The notes under the pieces are model-generated. The model was given only the letters and a program-made list of their open reading frames with translations, did not search any database and was not told where the DNA came from. Positions 1 through 11,370 of a stretch of 64,000 bases of DNA are shown here, one piece after another. The position numbers and the translations under genes are program-made. Numbering within the stretch: the stretch's first letter is position 1; the number at the start of each line of letters is the position of its first letter. Origin of the DNA: Mantis religiosa. Taxonomy: Eukaryota; Arthropoda; Insecta; Mantodea; Mantidae. The stretch is taken from positions 198,042,335-198,106,334 of the forward strand of contig CM060957.1 of the NCBI GenBank assembly GCA_030765055.1, written 5' to 3'.

Positions 1-587
1 AAATTTGAACGAATCTTCAAAAGACTAAACTTAAACCTAGCACTCCAAAACAAATTGTCTGAGGAACTTGTTAAATAAACCACTAAACAATTCAATTCCC
101 AACACTCTGAAAACGGGAATTTATCAGGTAAATTGTGAAACCTGTGAAAAAAACTACATAGGAAAAAATAAGAGGAACTTGTTAACCAGGCAAAAAGAAC
201 ACCAGCGGAACATTAAGTTGAAACAAACAGAAAAATCTGCAGTTTCACACCATTTTTGGACAGAAAACCACAACATTGGCCACAACATTAAACTGTTAAA
301 ATCTTTAAATACTCCCATAGAACTGGATATTTGGGACAAAATATTCATAACCAAAAACCTTGATAAAGTAATAAATTTTGAAATCCCGGCATTGAATGAA
401 GTGTTAAAACTTAGTGCCCCTAACACCAGATGGCAGAGTGATTGGAGCTCTGTAGTACTGGAAGAAGAGGAATGTACATTTAGACACTAAACAGCGGAGG
501 ATGAGATCGAATGATCTTGAGAACGTTTCAATTATACAACAAGTAAGTGAAGTTTGAGTGTAAACATAGTGACTCATAAATCAAACT

Positions 588-628
<41 letters not shown>
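1..628 (+). mobile_element. Penelope-like element, 3' end with poly(A)
   Basis: This is a PLE truncated by the window edge or by decay. The first ~65 bases encode the linker between reverse transcriptase and endonuclease, in a different frame from the endonuclease that follows. After the reading frame stops at 490 there is a short 3' region with a weak hammerhead-like hairpin (about 498-536) and then a pure A tract at 589-628. The other PLEs in this window have no such A tract, so it may be a 3' tail specific to this copy or later slippage. Confidence 0.8.
68..490 (+). pseudogene. GIY-YIG endonuclease domain of a PLE
   Basis: The frame encodes a GIY-YIG endonuclease module, which nicks target DNA for Penelope-type retrotransposition. 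Visible landmarks are GIYQVNC (the GIY half), two cysteines just before YIGKNKRN (the YIG half, preceded by the CxxC typical of PLEs), the RQKEHQRNIK helix with the catalytic Arg/His region, and the SAVSHHFWTENHNIGH segment. The start ATG at 68 is not a true start, because homologous sequence continues upstream in another frame (KFERIFKRLN, bases 2-31). The copy is therefore frameshifted and 5' truncated. The identification is firm by comparison with the four other GIY-YIG copies in this window. Confidence 0.85.
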
Positions 629-630
<2 letters not shown>

Positions 631-1195
631 AAATGAAATGTTCGCTCTTTTTCAAATTTAACACCTTGACTTATTCAAAGTAATTCTTTTATCCTGTCAT
701 GTCAGGAGTTTAAATTTCATATCTGAGTAATTAAAAGTATATATCCATACTTACACACCAACCACTTTGAAGTTTCTAGAGTAAATAGAGATTACGAACC
801 ATTCATAAACAAAGATATAATGTGACCAGACACGTTCTGCCAAGGCAGTAGGAAGTTTACTGTTTTCTATCCGTCGAATTTTACACCTTGGCTTATTCAA
901 AGTAATTCTTTTATCACGTCATGTCCAACATTAATGTTTCAGTTCTGAGTAATTACAAATATACATATATGCACACATACCAACCAATAATGCTATTCAT
1001 TACAGTGTTAATAATGCTATTCATCATGATGCATTGTTGTAATACAGGTATTAGTGCTTTATTTATTTGTATCAGAAAAGCTGAGTTAGAAATTTAGGGT
1101 GTTCATGGTTATGTTAGATACATTACTCTCTACCTTCCACATGGATCAGTTTTGGCAAAATCTGAAGTTTTGTCTTAGCGCAAATAGTATTTCAT
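629..1195. repeat. Non-coding stretch with an imperfect direct repeat
   Basis: No gene is visible. Bases about 654-765 and 881-989 are an imperfect direct repeat of about 110 bp: both contain the core 'cttattcaaagtaattctt' and end in an 'acacaccaacca'-like string. A shorter repeat (taatgctattcat) occurs at about 988-1025. This could be two copies of an unrecognised small element. Confidence 0.45.
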
Positions 1196-1199
1196 ACAG

Positions 1200-1428
1200 T
1201 TTGCTGCAGCATGTCTGCCTCACGTTCCAGAGGTCCCAGGTTCAAATCTTGGTCAGGGTGAGTTACCTGGATAAAAATTTTTTCTGGGCTTTTCCCTTAT
1301 CCTAAAAACAAATGTTGGGTAAGTGTAAGCTCCATGGACCCTGGGCTCATTTGAGCATCATTTCACCCACTCCATTCAACATTGGATATGACTTAAGGTT
1401 GCAGAACGTAAATTACAACAACAAAATT
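1200..1428 (+). mobile_element. tRNA-derived SINE, type A
   Basis: A B-box-like pol III element (ggttcaaatct, 1239-1249) lies in a tRNA-like context. It is followed by a tRNA-unrelated body (ttttctgggcttttcc ... tccatggaccctgggctc) and a short acaacaaca tail at about 1409-1421. A second, decayed copy of the same body lies at about 24510-24605. The A box is degenerate. Confidence 0.6.
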
Positions 1429-1578
1429 AACGATTGATTAGGTTGGCGCTCCTCACACACCACTTAGCAGGAGTGCAATACGACAACACCACAGGCCTCC
1501 GATTGGTTGCTCACACAGTAGCGCTCAAGGACAAACAGCTTCACATTTGAAACACATGATAAGCTTGGTTTCCTTACG

Positions 1579-4175
1579 TATTACAGTATCGCTAGTTTGC
1601 CGACATGGTGTTGATATTTACCGCGAAAGCATGCTTTGTATGTTGGCAACACTCGAGCCATGAAGTCACGCCCGCCATACTGCTACGCTGTTAAAGTACA
1701 CCTTTACCAAGTATTGTTACATCACGTCTTGGAAAACAAGATATTCTACATTTGTTAACTTTCGCACATCCACTAAAAGCTTGTTAAGTACGAGAGTAGC
1801 TGTTGTACCTGTCCTTCATGGACGTAATCCATGTGGCTCTGACCATTACACAATGCGGACAGAGTTAAATACGTCACAATGCTTTATGCTACAATGGATA
1901 GCAAATTTTAATTTAAAAAAATTGAGTTTGTTCTTTCAACATTCACTGAAACAAGTACATGTCAGAATAAACTTGTTCTAACAAGATTTGTGAAACTCGT
2001 CCAGGACAATGAGGCCAACACAATCAGTTTGTTTTGTTCATTTGAACACTTCATACACAAAACAACCTCAACAAATCAACATAAATAATTTTAACTACCA
2101 CCACCATACTTAAAAACATGTCTTTTTTATCACCACTACCAAACATATAACATCAGTAATTATTCTAACCTGAAGTAGAACTTTGGACATAGACCAGCCA
2201 ACCAAAATTATTACAAAATTGAATGGCCGTTCTAATTGATGCCAATTCCCTCACACTGTTGATATTTTCCACATAGCTATTTTCTTTTTCTTCTTCTTTT
2301 CTCAGTGCAGCTTACTTTGTTGTCTCAAAATCCCATTGAGAAAGCAACTGACCACTTTGTACTTTCACCTATTTAAGCTGCAAATCCCCTTTGGATAGCA
2401 AATAAGAAGCTAAATTCTAATTTGATGAAAGTACTATTTCAGCATAAATGTGTAATGTGTACAATATTCCAGAGCTTTGCTCACGGCTGTTATCCAACGA
2501 ATGAACAAACAAATATCATACCTGTCAATATACAAGAAGCTATATCTGTTAATCCTCGCACAGCTATTTCTCCTAGTAGAACCTTGTTTCATGATAAGGT
2601 TGGCTCACAACTCAAGTAAGTACAATTCCTCGTGCTTGGCCAAGGCAACTAGAGTGCTGGGCATCTTTACCAGAGGTCGTTTACTATGTTTACTATGTGA
2701 TTTACAAGGCCGTGAAATGATCAAACTGACTGATTACATATTGCTGTAAATCAAAAAATTTATAAGTCTACATTTTGATTGAGTGATCTGGATACGAAGT
2801 TCTGCTTCAGGTTAGAATAATTACTTATTGTCTTATGTAATTGTCCTTAATGGGTTTAAAAAATCTCGTTAGAACGAATTTCCTCTGATCATAATTTTAG
2901 CATTTTCAAGTTTCAGTGAATGTCGGAAAAGTAAACTTATAACACGTAAGTCAAATCCCGGCTATGGCATTGTATTTTTTAGCCCGACTCATCCTGTACA
3001 GAATTAGGCCTACACACGACTGGTGTGAAATAACAATTTAATTTCTATTAGTGTAAACGTTGTTTTTATCTTTACTAACTACTTCTCCAAAATTGCAGTT
3101 ATCATTGTTAGCACATAAACCTACAAATTTAACTTCAGTAATCAAGCCGGCAGTTGTTTTAATTTAGTCTGTGGACATCAGGGTAAACTGCTTTCACAAT
3201 GACAATTTATACAACAAAGTAATCAACATTCATTATAGAAGAAAAAATAGATCTGCGGAAAATGTCAATAGTGTGAGGTAATACGCATCAGTAAGTACGG
3301 CCATTCAAATTTGTAATGTTTTTGGCTGAGTGATCTGGCTCCAAAGTTATACTTGAGGTTAGAATAATTACTGATGTTATATGTTTGGTAGTGTGATAAA
3401 ATAGACTTGTTTTGATGTATGGTGGTGGTAGTTATAATAATTTACGTTGATTAGTTGAAGTTGCTTTGTGTATGAAGTGAAAAATTGAGCGAAACAAACT
3501 GATTGTGTTAGCCACATTGTCCTGAATGAGTTTCACAAATCTTGTTAGAACAAGTTTCTCCTGACATGCCCATGTTTCAGTGAATGTTGGAAGAATAAAA
3601 TCTCAGTATTTTAAATTAAATTTTTCTTTCCAATGTAGCGTAAAGCATTGTGACATATTTAACTCTGTATGCATTGCCATCTCTGGTAGAGTTGTAATGG
3701 TCAGGGCCACATGGATTACGTCCATGATGGTCAGGTACAACAGCTACTCTTGTATTTAACAAGTTTTTAGTGGATGTGCGAAAGTTAACAAATGTAGAAT
3801 ATCCTGTTTTCCCAGACGTGATATAACAGTACTTGGTAAAGGTGTACTTTAACGGTGTAGCAATATGGTGGACGTGACTTCATGGCTCAAGCGTTGCCAA
3901 CGTACAAAGCACGCTGTCGCGGAAAATACCAACATTACGTAAGTAAACTAGCGATACAGTAATAGCTATTAATAGGGATATTGAGGTGAGGAAACTGTGT
4001 CAGTGGATCATTGCTTACCCACTCTAGTCTCCACAGTTACGCGATAACAATGATACAAAATTGGTAGTGATTATCATTTTCGTTGTTTTTGGGATTTGCA
4101 GTTTATTATTAGTTATTATTATTATTATTTAAAAGCTAAAAGGAATTGTAGCACAAAGGTTTCAGAATGGTAAAT
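1579..4175. mobile_element. Long inverted-arm DNA element, copy A
   Basis: Bases about 1579-2290 are the reverse complement of about 3238-3964, giving inverted arms of roughly 700 bp (about 85-90% identity by eye) around a 0.95-kb centre. Homology with the other copies extends outside the arms: 1497-1578 matches 15812-15890, and 3965-4175 matches 7770-7985. The centre has no convincing transposase. It carries a SINE-derived piece (about 2948-3055) and a further degenerate partial arm copy (about 2775-2945). It looks like a non-autonomous foldback-type element; I cannot assign a superfamily. Short reading frames inside it are not supported as genes. Confidence 0.65.
2948..3055 (+). mobile_element. 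SINE type B fragment inside inverted-arm element
   Basis: The string gtcaaatcccggctatggcat matches the B-box region of the type B SINE at 24845-25015, and the body and 'actggtgtgaaataac' region follow in the same order. The same piece sits at the same place in copy B (6741-6840), so it was present before the two copies separated. Confidence 0.6.
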
Positions 4176-4805
4176 TTCCAATATCCCCAGAACTCACGAC
4201 AATGTTAACTGGCCATGGAAAATTAAATGCATACTTATGCCGATTAAGAAAAGTAAATAATCCATTCTGTCCTTGTGGAGAAGAGTAACAGACCGTTAAC
4301 TACATAGTATTTAATTGCATAAGACTTGATGAACAGAGACTAGAGTTGGCAAAAAGTGTAACAAGCAATAGTGGGAAATGGCCTACCACCAATGAGAAGA
4401 TTGTGAATAATCACCTGAAGTCGTTCGTAAACTTTGAAACTTCTATAAAAATCACGGACATGGACTGAAGTTTCTGGAGTGTAATAATGACAAATTGTGA
4501 ACTCTATACAATCAACTTACTCTCGTTTCATTATAATCTTACAATTAACTAAACCACAAAGAACCATTTCTACAAATATGACAAGTATTTAGAGTGAAAT
4601 AATTACAAATTGGGAACTCCCAAAAATCAGCTAGAAGAATAGACTCAATTTAATGTGCATAGTGTCTAGAACTGAGAATAACCCACTGTAAAATCGTTGT
4701 AATGTGTACAATTACTGATTCCAAATAGGACATGTAACTATAAAGCATGTAGTATTACCATGTAATGGAGCATGCTGTTGATATCAATAAAGCAAAATAA
4801 AAAAA
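4176..4805 (+). mobile_element. Non-LTR retrotransposon 3' end (Jockey/I-type)
   Basis: Conceptual translation from about 4176 gives the C-terminal zinc-knuckle region of a non-LTR pol: LTGHGKLNAYLCRLRK, then CPCGEE with an in-frame stop directly after it, then QTVNYIVFNCI. The spacing of C-x-C, H/N and C is that of Jockey and R1 group C-termini. A 3' UTR follows with a poly-A-rich end and a possible polyadenylation signal (aataaagc) near 4787. The copy is 5' truncated and contains at least one nonsense codon. It begins exactly where the inverted-arm homology stops. Confidence 0.7.
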
Positions 4806-5610
4806 ATGATCATTATCATTATTATCATTATTATTAATGTGAGATGTTATATAATTATGTAATATTGTATGTTTCTTTTTAAATATACAATATAAATTTA
4901 ACTGGCGTATCTAAGAAACATGTTTTGTGTTATAAAAGGATGAAAATAAATAAATAAAAATATATAAATAAATAAACATTGGTTCAATTTTAAAAACAGA
5001 GAAGCCTATCCTCCTGCTGATATACAGACACTAACTCAAACTAAATTTGCAGTTACAGGACCCAGTTAGATGTTGAAGGTTAATGAAGTGTTGAGAATAC
5101 CATTACAAAAAACAGGAAATCTTGATAAACCTTCTCAAAGACGATGGTTAAAAGAGCTCTTGTAAGTAGTTATGCCAAATCCCCACCACTTAATCTGCTT
5201 AATTAAACTGCCTTAAGAGTAGCGTACTGTACCTACATTTACTCCATGTTGAGAAATGGAATTATCTTCAGCTTTAATTCAGCACACAGCTGACAAATTT
5301 TCATATTACCAGAAGTGTTGTAGGTATTATTTGTGGTGTTGGGGCCATCATTCCTGGAGGCCTATATTTAAAACACGGACAACTCTTACCCCTGCTCATG
5401 AGTACATACATTCTCTACTAAGCTAACTTATAGATAATCATAATAACTTGACAACAGCGCGTGCTGTACAGGACCACAGAATCATGAATTAAGGCAATCT
5501 GTGTAAGACCAGCACACAACTTCAAATTGTTCCAAATATTACAATTCTGCAATAAAAATTTATATTAACCGTCATACCAGTTGACCCTAAATTCTTCACT
5601 GAAGTTATTT
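4806..5610. other. No recognisable gene; AT-rich microsatellite start
   Basis: The left part (4806-4840) is a run of att/atc triplets and 4946-4978 is an aaataaat-type low-complexity run, possibly the tail of a further retroposon. Nothing else is recognised. Confidence 0.4.
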
Positions 5611-5619
5611 AAGTTAAAT

Positions 5620-5735
5620 AATGGAAATTAATCATTTGTTCTCACTAGTATATATAGGCTAAGGGTTTAGATAGAGTCAACCTGAAAATTTCAATGCCAT
5701 GGCCAGGACTTGAACCATGGATCTCCACGGCTAGA
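5620..5735 (-). mobile_element. SINE type B fragment (antisense)
   Basis: Read on the minus strand this gives a B box (ggttcaagtcc) followed by the same body as the SINE at 24845: ccatggcattgaaattttc, then a 'ttgactctatc' block. The 5' tRNA part is missing. Confidence 0.6.
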
Positions 5736-6197
5736 GAGAAAAATGATTAATTCCCATCAATTAGCTTAAATAATAAGAGCCTAATCATGAAGCCTGGGAC
5801 TAAAGTACTTACAACAACAGTCTCCAACTGTTCTTCTTTTCGTCACACCAGAGGGACGAGTTGAAGAAAGAATTGTACGGTTTTGTGACGTCAGTAATGA
5901 CCGCACAGAAGCTAGTTTCTCCAATGTAATATTAACGAGAAAAACCCTCGGAATTCACGACTGCCACTACCCAGATTAAGTCTGAAGCAACCAGCACCAT
6001 TTAACAATCATCCACACCATACTACACTCATCTAGTGTAAATCTAGTAAAACAAAGAATGGTGCCCAAAAAATGAAAGCTAGTAAGATTAACAAATTACT
6101 TTCGGTGTAACTGTTATCACTTTGGAATCCTACAAACCACGCACCCGCCTTAAAACAGATGAACTTTGAAAGAAAAATTACACTGTGTAATCCTGTA

Positions 6198-7985
6198 GCT
6201 GCAAATCCCCTTTGGATAACAAATAAGAAGCTAAATTCTAATATGATGAAAGTACTATTTCACCGTAAATGTGTAACGTGTACAATATTCCTGAGCTTTG
6301 CTCTCGGTTGTTATCCAACGAATGAACAAACAAATATCATACCTGACAATATACAAGAAGCTATATCTGTTAATCCTCGCACAGCTATTTCTGCTAGTAG
6401 AACCTTATTTTATGATGAGATTGGCTCACAGCTCGAGTACGTACTCTTCGTGCTAGGCATCTTCACCAGAGGTCGTGACTATGTGATTTACAAGGCCGTG
6501 AAATGATCAAACTGACCGCGTGATTACATATTGCTGTAAATCTAGAAAAAAAAAAGTATAAATCTTGGCTGTGTGGTCTGTATCCGAAGTTCTGGTTCAG
6601 GTTAGAATAATTACTTATTGTCTTATGTAATTGTCCTTAATGGGTTTAAAAAGTCTCGTTAGAACAAATTTCCTCAGTTCATAATTTTAGCATTTGCATG
6701 TTTCAGTGAATGTCGGAAATGTAAACTTACAACACGCAAGTCAAATCGCGGCTATGGCAATGTACTTTTTAGCCTGACTCATCCTGTCCAGAATTAGGCC
6801 TACACACGACTGGTGTGAAATAACAATTTAATTTCTATTAGTGGAAACATTGTTTTTATCTTTACTAACTACTTCTCCAAAATTGACGTTAGCATTGTTA
6901 GCACATAAACCTACAAATTTAACTTCAGTCGTCAAGCCGGCAGTTGTTTTAATTTAGTCTGTGTACTTCAGGGTAAACTGCTTTCGCAATGATAATTTAA
7001 CACAACAAAGTAAGCTACACTCAGTAAAGAAGAAGAAAGTAGATCTGTGGAAAATATCAACAGTGTGAGGTAATACGCATCAATAAGTACGGCCATTCAA
7101 ATTTGTAATGTTTTTGGCTGAGTGATCTGGCTGCCAAGTTCTACTTGAGGTTAGAATAATTACTGATGTTATATGTTTGGTAGTATGATAAAATAGGTAT
7201 GTTTTGATGTTTGTCGTTGGTAGTTATAGTTGGTAGTTTGTTTGGTAGTTATAATAATTTGTGTTGATTAGTTGAAGTTGTTTTGTGTATAAAGTGAAAA
7301 ATTGAGCGAAACAAACTGATTGTGTTAGCCTCATTGTCCTGAACGAGTTTCACAAATCTTGTTAGAACAAGTTTCTTCTGACATGCCCATATTTCAGTGA
7401 ATGTGGAAGAATAAACTCTCAGTATTTTAAATTAAATTTTTCTTTCCAATGTAGCGTAAAGCATTGTGACGTATTTAACTCTGTCCGCATTGCCGTCTCT
7501 GGTAGAGTTGTAATGGTCAGGGCGACATGGATTACGTCCATGAAGGTCAGGTACAAGAGCTACTCTCGTATTTGACAAGTTTTTAGTGGATGTGCGAAAG
7601 TTAACAAATGTAGAATATCTTGTTTTCCCAGACGTGATATAACAGTACTTGCTAAAGGTGTACTTTAACGGCGTAGCAATATGGCGGGCGTGACTTCATG
7701 GTTCGAGCGTTGCCAACATACAGAGCACGATATCGCGGAAAATACCAACTCTATGTAGGTAAACTAGCGATACAGTTATAGCTATTAATAGGGATATTGA
7801 GTTGAGGAAACTGTCAGTGGATCATTGCTTACCCACTAGTCTGGACAGTTCCGCGATAACAATGGTAGAAAATTGGTAGTGATTATCATCGTAGTTGTTA
7901 TTGGGATGTGCAGTTTATTATTAGTTATTATTATAACTTAAAAGCTAAAAGGAATTGTATCACAAAGGTTTCAGAATGATAAATT
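6198..7985. mobile_element. Long inverted-arm DNA element, copy B (left arm missing)
   Basis: Bases 6198-6560 match the centre of copy A (2378-2760) and 7080-7985 match its right arm and right flank (3290-4175). The SINE fragment is shared at 6741-6840. The left arm is absent, so only half of the hairpin could form. The reading frame at 6159-6506 is a by-product of the repeat and is not supported as a gene. Confidence 0.65.
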
Positions 7986-8155
7986 TCTTTCCTAGTTAAA
8001 CGTTTCCCTGTATTCAGGAATTATGCTTACTATGCAGTATTTCTGTTACAGTATCACAAGTTTATAATAAGTAATAGAAAATGTGTTGGAAACTTTTCTT
8101 GGTATTCGTATATTTCAGAGCAACAACTTGTTTCCGTGACGTTATTCCTTACCAA
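7795..8155. repeat. Inverted repeat, left arm (partner at 10392-10730)
   Basis: This arm is the reverse complement of about 10392-10730, with indels. Matching blocks include ggtaaggaataacgtcac, attcgtatatttcagagcaa and agctaaaaggaattgta. The outer part of this arm is also the right flank of inverted-arm copies A and B. Confidence 0.6.
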
Positions 8156-8656
8156 CATAACTGTATGCCATTAAAATCAACTGTTACCCAGTACTTTTAT
8201 TTGATTTCCCTGCAATTCATGTTCATATTTTGTCATTCTAAACCCTGCATGTTCAATTTTCTACATATAGCATGGTTTACCTACTTCATGGCTTCAGTTT
8301 GCCGGTTTCTCAACTGCTAACGGTTTCCTCATACACAGCTACTCATGTAATATTAATATCTTTTAAATACATATTATTTTAACTTTGTTGGTAACAGTGT
8401 CTTGTCTTATGTATAGTACGCACAAGATAAGTTGAGCACTGGATTTACGGTGTGGTACGGGCAGAGGGGAGGAAGTGAGACCTAACGCTCTTTTGTTTCT
8501 CCAGTGTGGTCAACCTTGAAAGACACAATTCAGCAAAAGAATGTGTATGGTAAGTGAAGATATTACAAGTAACATTGCATGAAAACATTCCTTAGTGTTG
8601 ATCACGCCAGCCCAATTGCATTCAGATCACAGTAATATGGAGGTAGACAAATAATA

Positions 8657-8935
8657 ATGTGTCCTTTTTCGAGAGCCATAACGTCCACAAATTTCCATAC
8701 AAAAATAAGTCATTTTCAAGTAAATGCTGATGTACATTACCACCACACTCGTAATAAGGGTAAACTGGCAGTTCAAGCGAGCCTTTATGAAGGAAGCTTT
8801 AACTACAAAGTGATAATGTTATATAATAAACTTCCTACTTTATTTAAACAAGCTGCATCATTAAAACACTTTAAGGTGACGAAATTTTTGCATGCACACT
8901 GTTTTTATACAGTTAATGAATTTTTAGAACTATAA
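8657..8935 (+). pseudogene. Non-LTR retrotransposon, C-terminus of pol
   Basis: The 92-residue frame matches the extreme C-terminus of many arthropod non-LTR polymerases. It has a VHYHHTRNKGKL block (the common 'H..TR.K..L' motif), then VIMLYNKLPTLFKQ, then a lysine-rich stretch ending FYTVNEFLEL. No catalytic domain is left. The rest of the element is missing upstream, so it is a 5'-truncated fragment lying between the inverted repeats 7795-8155 and 10392-10730. Confidence 0.7.
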
Positions 8936-8939
8936 CCAT

Positions 8940-9610
8940 GTAAATGAGCACTGGAAGCATAGTACATTCACAAATATGTAATATTTATATTATGACATTT
9001 CTTGTAGTAAATGAAACCTTAGAGAAGCTGCTTACTTTGTATTTTCTATGTAATCATTTTGACTTTATATATTAACTGTTTGCTGTCAACATGTCATCCC
9101 AAACTTTCACTGAAAAAGATATAAACTGTATTTATACATTTTGATGTGTCTCATAACATGGATAAACTAAAGGACAAACTAAAATTCTAATTCTAGCATA
9201 CGATTGTTGTAAACAGGTTAGCGAATCAACCTCGAAATTGATCAAAACGAAATATGACGGACATGATAAAGCTTAGTGTATTAGCCACTAGATGTCAGCG
9301 TATAGCGCATTTCAAATTTCAAAGTTGTCATCTATGTGTACGGAGCTAAACGGAAGTTACCGAATGAGGACTTGGAACCCAATCATTCTTCTTATCACGT
9401 GCATATAATACTTACAAACTGATAAATATGGTAAATTTTCCCATTTCAATTGCCAACAAAGTATTGTGTTTAGCTAAGTGCTTTAACCTCAAAATAAGTA
9501 AATGACTGACCCAGACTTTCAGAACATAGCGATCCGTAGTGAACCACTAGGAACTGAAATTTGCTTATTTAATGCTGGATTAGGTTTAAATTACTAAATT
9601 GTGTGACATT
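8940..9610. other. No recognisable gene
   Basis: AT-rich sequence between the non-LTR fragment and the hAT-like fossil. The first 200 bases may be the 3' UTR of the former. Nothing else is identified. Confidence 0.4.
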
Positions 9611-9689
9611 GATGAAGCTGTAAAAAGCACTAAAAAAATTACAGCCGACTTTCAGGAAAGCTCACGTCTATATATTGTATAATACAGTG

Positions 9690-10200
9690 AGAATGTTAAG
9701 CTTAACAGACTTTTCATGCAATATCCCATTGAGGCTGCCTTATTTTTAAGTAGACAAGAACTGGCATTTCGTGGATATAATGAAAGTGAGGACTCTTTAC
9801 ATAAAGATATCTTTAAGGAACTTTTGGATTCATATATAGAGGGAAGCCCCATCGAATTTCAAAACCACTATTACAGCATAATAAACAGTTTTGCAGAGCA
9901 TTCAAAAATAATACACAACACAAACTGAAATGACAAAGTGCATATTTGATTATATAAGAGGCTCCATTAATGAAGAAATTAAAGAGAATTTTTCTCAGTT
10001 CACGGAGAAGACACTACTGCCATATCACAAAATTCACAATGCTCTTTAATTTTGCAATATGTCAATTCATGTGGAAATGTAGTCGATAAGATTTCTGGGC
10101 TTCTGTGATGTTAGTGAAGGTCTTACTTCAGATGTATTGTTTCATGTACTTGATGATTCATTTTCAGAGCTTCATTATAATCTAAACTTGTACTTCAATG
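9690..10200 (+). pseudogene. hAT-like (ZMYM1/DUF4371-type) transposase fossil
   Basis: The frame 9716-9928 contains SRQELAFRGYNESEDS followed by FKELLD. This is the 'QELAFRGHDE' signature of DUF4371 hAT-derived proteins annotated as zinc finger MYM-type 1-like. Further pieces of the same domain follow in shifted frames: QYVNSCGNVVDK near 10055-10090, then GFCDVSEGLTSDVLFHVLDD near 10098-10158, which corresponds to the conserved 'FVDVSEG' region. Several frameshifts and stops exclude function. No hAT termini were found. It lies between the inverted repeats 7795-8155 and 10392-10730. Confidence 0.7.
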
Positions 10201-10391
10201 GAAGAGGCTCTGATACTTTTGGAAAAGTGGACTAACAAGTTGATGAAAATAAATACTTATAAAACAACATTCCAAATATTTAGCTTAAAAAATAAAATTC
10301 CTAAACTAAATCTGCAAATTAAGAACATGGATTGGAGGGAAATTAAATAAACATACTGGGTAAAGGTGCACTTTAATGGCGTACAGTTTTT

Positions 10392-10730
10392 TTGGTAAGG
10401 AATAACGTCACAGAAACAAGTTGTTGCTCTGAAATATACGAATACACAGAAATGTTTCCTACAGATTTTCTATATCTTATTATAAACTAGCGATACTGTA
10501 AACAGGAATACTGCACAGTAAGCTTATTAACTGAATACAGAGAAACGTTTAACTACGAAAGAATTTTGCCACTCCGATACCTTTGCTACAATTCCTTTTA
10601 ATTTAAAAGGTTAGTAATAATAATGATAATAATGGTAATGTTAATAAACTACCAATTGTCAACTACAACTATCATTGTTACCGTGAAGCTGTTGAGAATA
10701 GAGTGGTAAGCAATAATCCACTAGAACAGT
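10392..10730. repeat. Inverted repeat, right arm (partner at 7795-8155)
   Basis: Reverse-complement partner of 7795-8155. Its outer end is interrupted by the PLE inserted at 10743. The host sequence resumes at 11447, as shown by the duplicated target tacctattatgt on each side. Confidence 0.6.
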
Positions 10731-10800
10731 TACCTATTATGTACAAAAGTGAATCGAGAAGATATTGACACATTGCTTCACTCACACTGTTTATTCACAG

Positions 10801-10860
10801 GACATGTTTCAAGAGCTCTCGCTCTTATCATCAGCTGATACTCGACTAGTGCAAGTTGTA
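10801..10860 (-). ncRNA. Hammerhead ribozyme motif, left arm
   Basis: On the minus strand this gives CTGATGA (10834-10828), a perfect 6-bp stem II closed by a GAGA tetraloop, GAAA (10810-10807), then the palindrome CATG and the cleavage triplet GTC. The predicted cut lies between 10801 and 10800. It is an exact inverted copy of the motif at 11310-11349. Confidence 0.75.
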
Positions 10861-11196
10861 GTGGTTTCCTCTTTTTCTGTTTTGTCAATAGATGGCGTGA
10901 TGTACTTGTCAAAGATGTCCGGTGGTGGAGTTTTAAAATTCATGACTCTATGATGATTTTTGTTGATGAAGATTTTTTCCCATACGGAAATGTCTATCGG
11001 GTGATTAACATATTTTATTAGAGATGTTTCCAAGCTGATGTCATGTCTAGTATTCAAAAAATGAAAAGCCACTGCTGATTTTTCAGTTTCACCATTTTTA
11101 ATGTTTCCTAGATGTTCTTTAGTTCTGATGTTAATATTTCTTTTTGTTTTTCCTATATAAATTTTAGGGCAAGTTTCACATTTGATCTCATAGATT
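10809..11196 (-). pseudogene. GIY-YIG endonuclease domain of compact PLE
   Basis: Reading minus from about 11196, the sequence encodes a partial GIY-YIG module: CETCPKIYIGKTKRN (CxxC plus the YIG half), RTKEHLGNIK, then EKSAVAFHFLNTRHD and MNFKTPPPDIFDK, ending in a Ser/Thr-rich tail and a stop at 10809. The GIY half and the whole RT are missing because the copy is cut at the inversion point. The endonuclease C-terminus overlaps the inverted terminal repeat and the ribozyme, so the last ~40 codons are also present, inverted, at 11196-11335. Confidence 0.8.
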
Positions 11197-11289
11197 CATA
11201 GTCATGAATTTTGAAACTCCACCACCGGACATCTTTGACAAGTACATCACGCCATCTATTGACAAAACAGAAAAAGAGGAAACCACTAC

Positions 11290-11370
11290 AACTTGCACTA
11301 GTCGAGTATCAGCTGATGATAAGAGCGAGAGCTCTTGAAACATGTCCTGTGAATAAACAATGTGAGTGAA
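11290..11370 (+). ncRNA. Hammerhead ribozyme motif, right arm
   Basis: All core elements of a type I hammerhead are in order: CTGATGA at 11313-11319; stem II AAGAGC/GCTCTT at 11321-11326 and 11331-11336 with a GAGA loop; GAAA at 11337-11340; a minimal stem III made from the palindrome CATG (11341-11344); and GTC ending at 11346, where cleavage is expected. Stem I is CAG (11310-11312) with CTG (11347-11349), with a possible outer helix between 11295-11298 and 11362-11368. PLEs and retrozymes are known to carry hammerheads with very short stem III. Activity here is inferred from sequence only. Confidence 0.75.

Noticed and set aside
1239..1249. tRNA gene at the B-box-like sequence (also 24903 and 42770)
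   Set aside because: No acceptor or anticodon stems fold around these boxes and the bodies are repeated; they are SINE heads, not tRNA genes.
1781..1981. Short plus-strand reading frame as a gene
   Set aside because: It lies in the repeated arm of the inverted-arm element; the related frame in copy C differs and neither has a domain.
6159..6506. 115-codon reading frame as a gene
   Set aside because: The matching region in copy A (2422-2619 and nearby) is broken in frame, so the frame is not conserved as protein.
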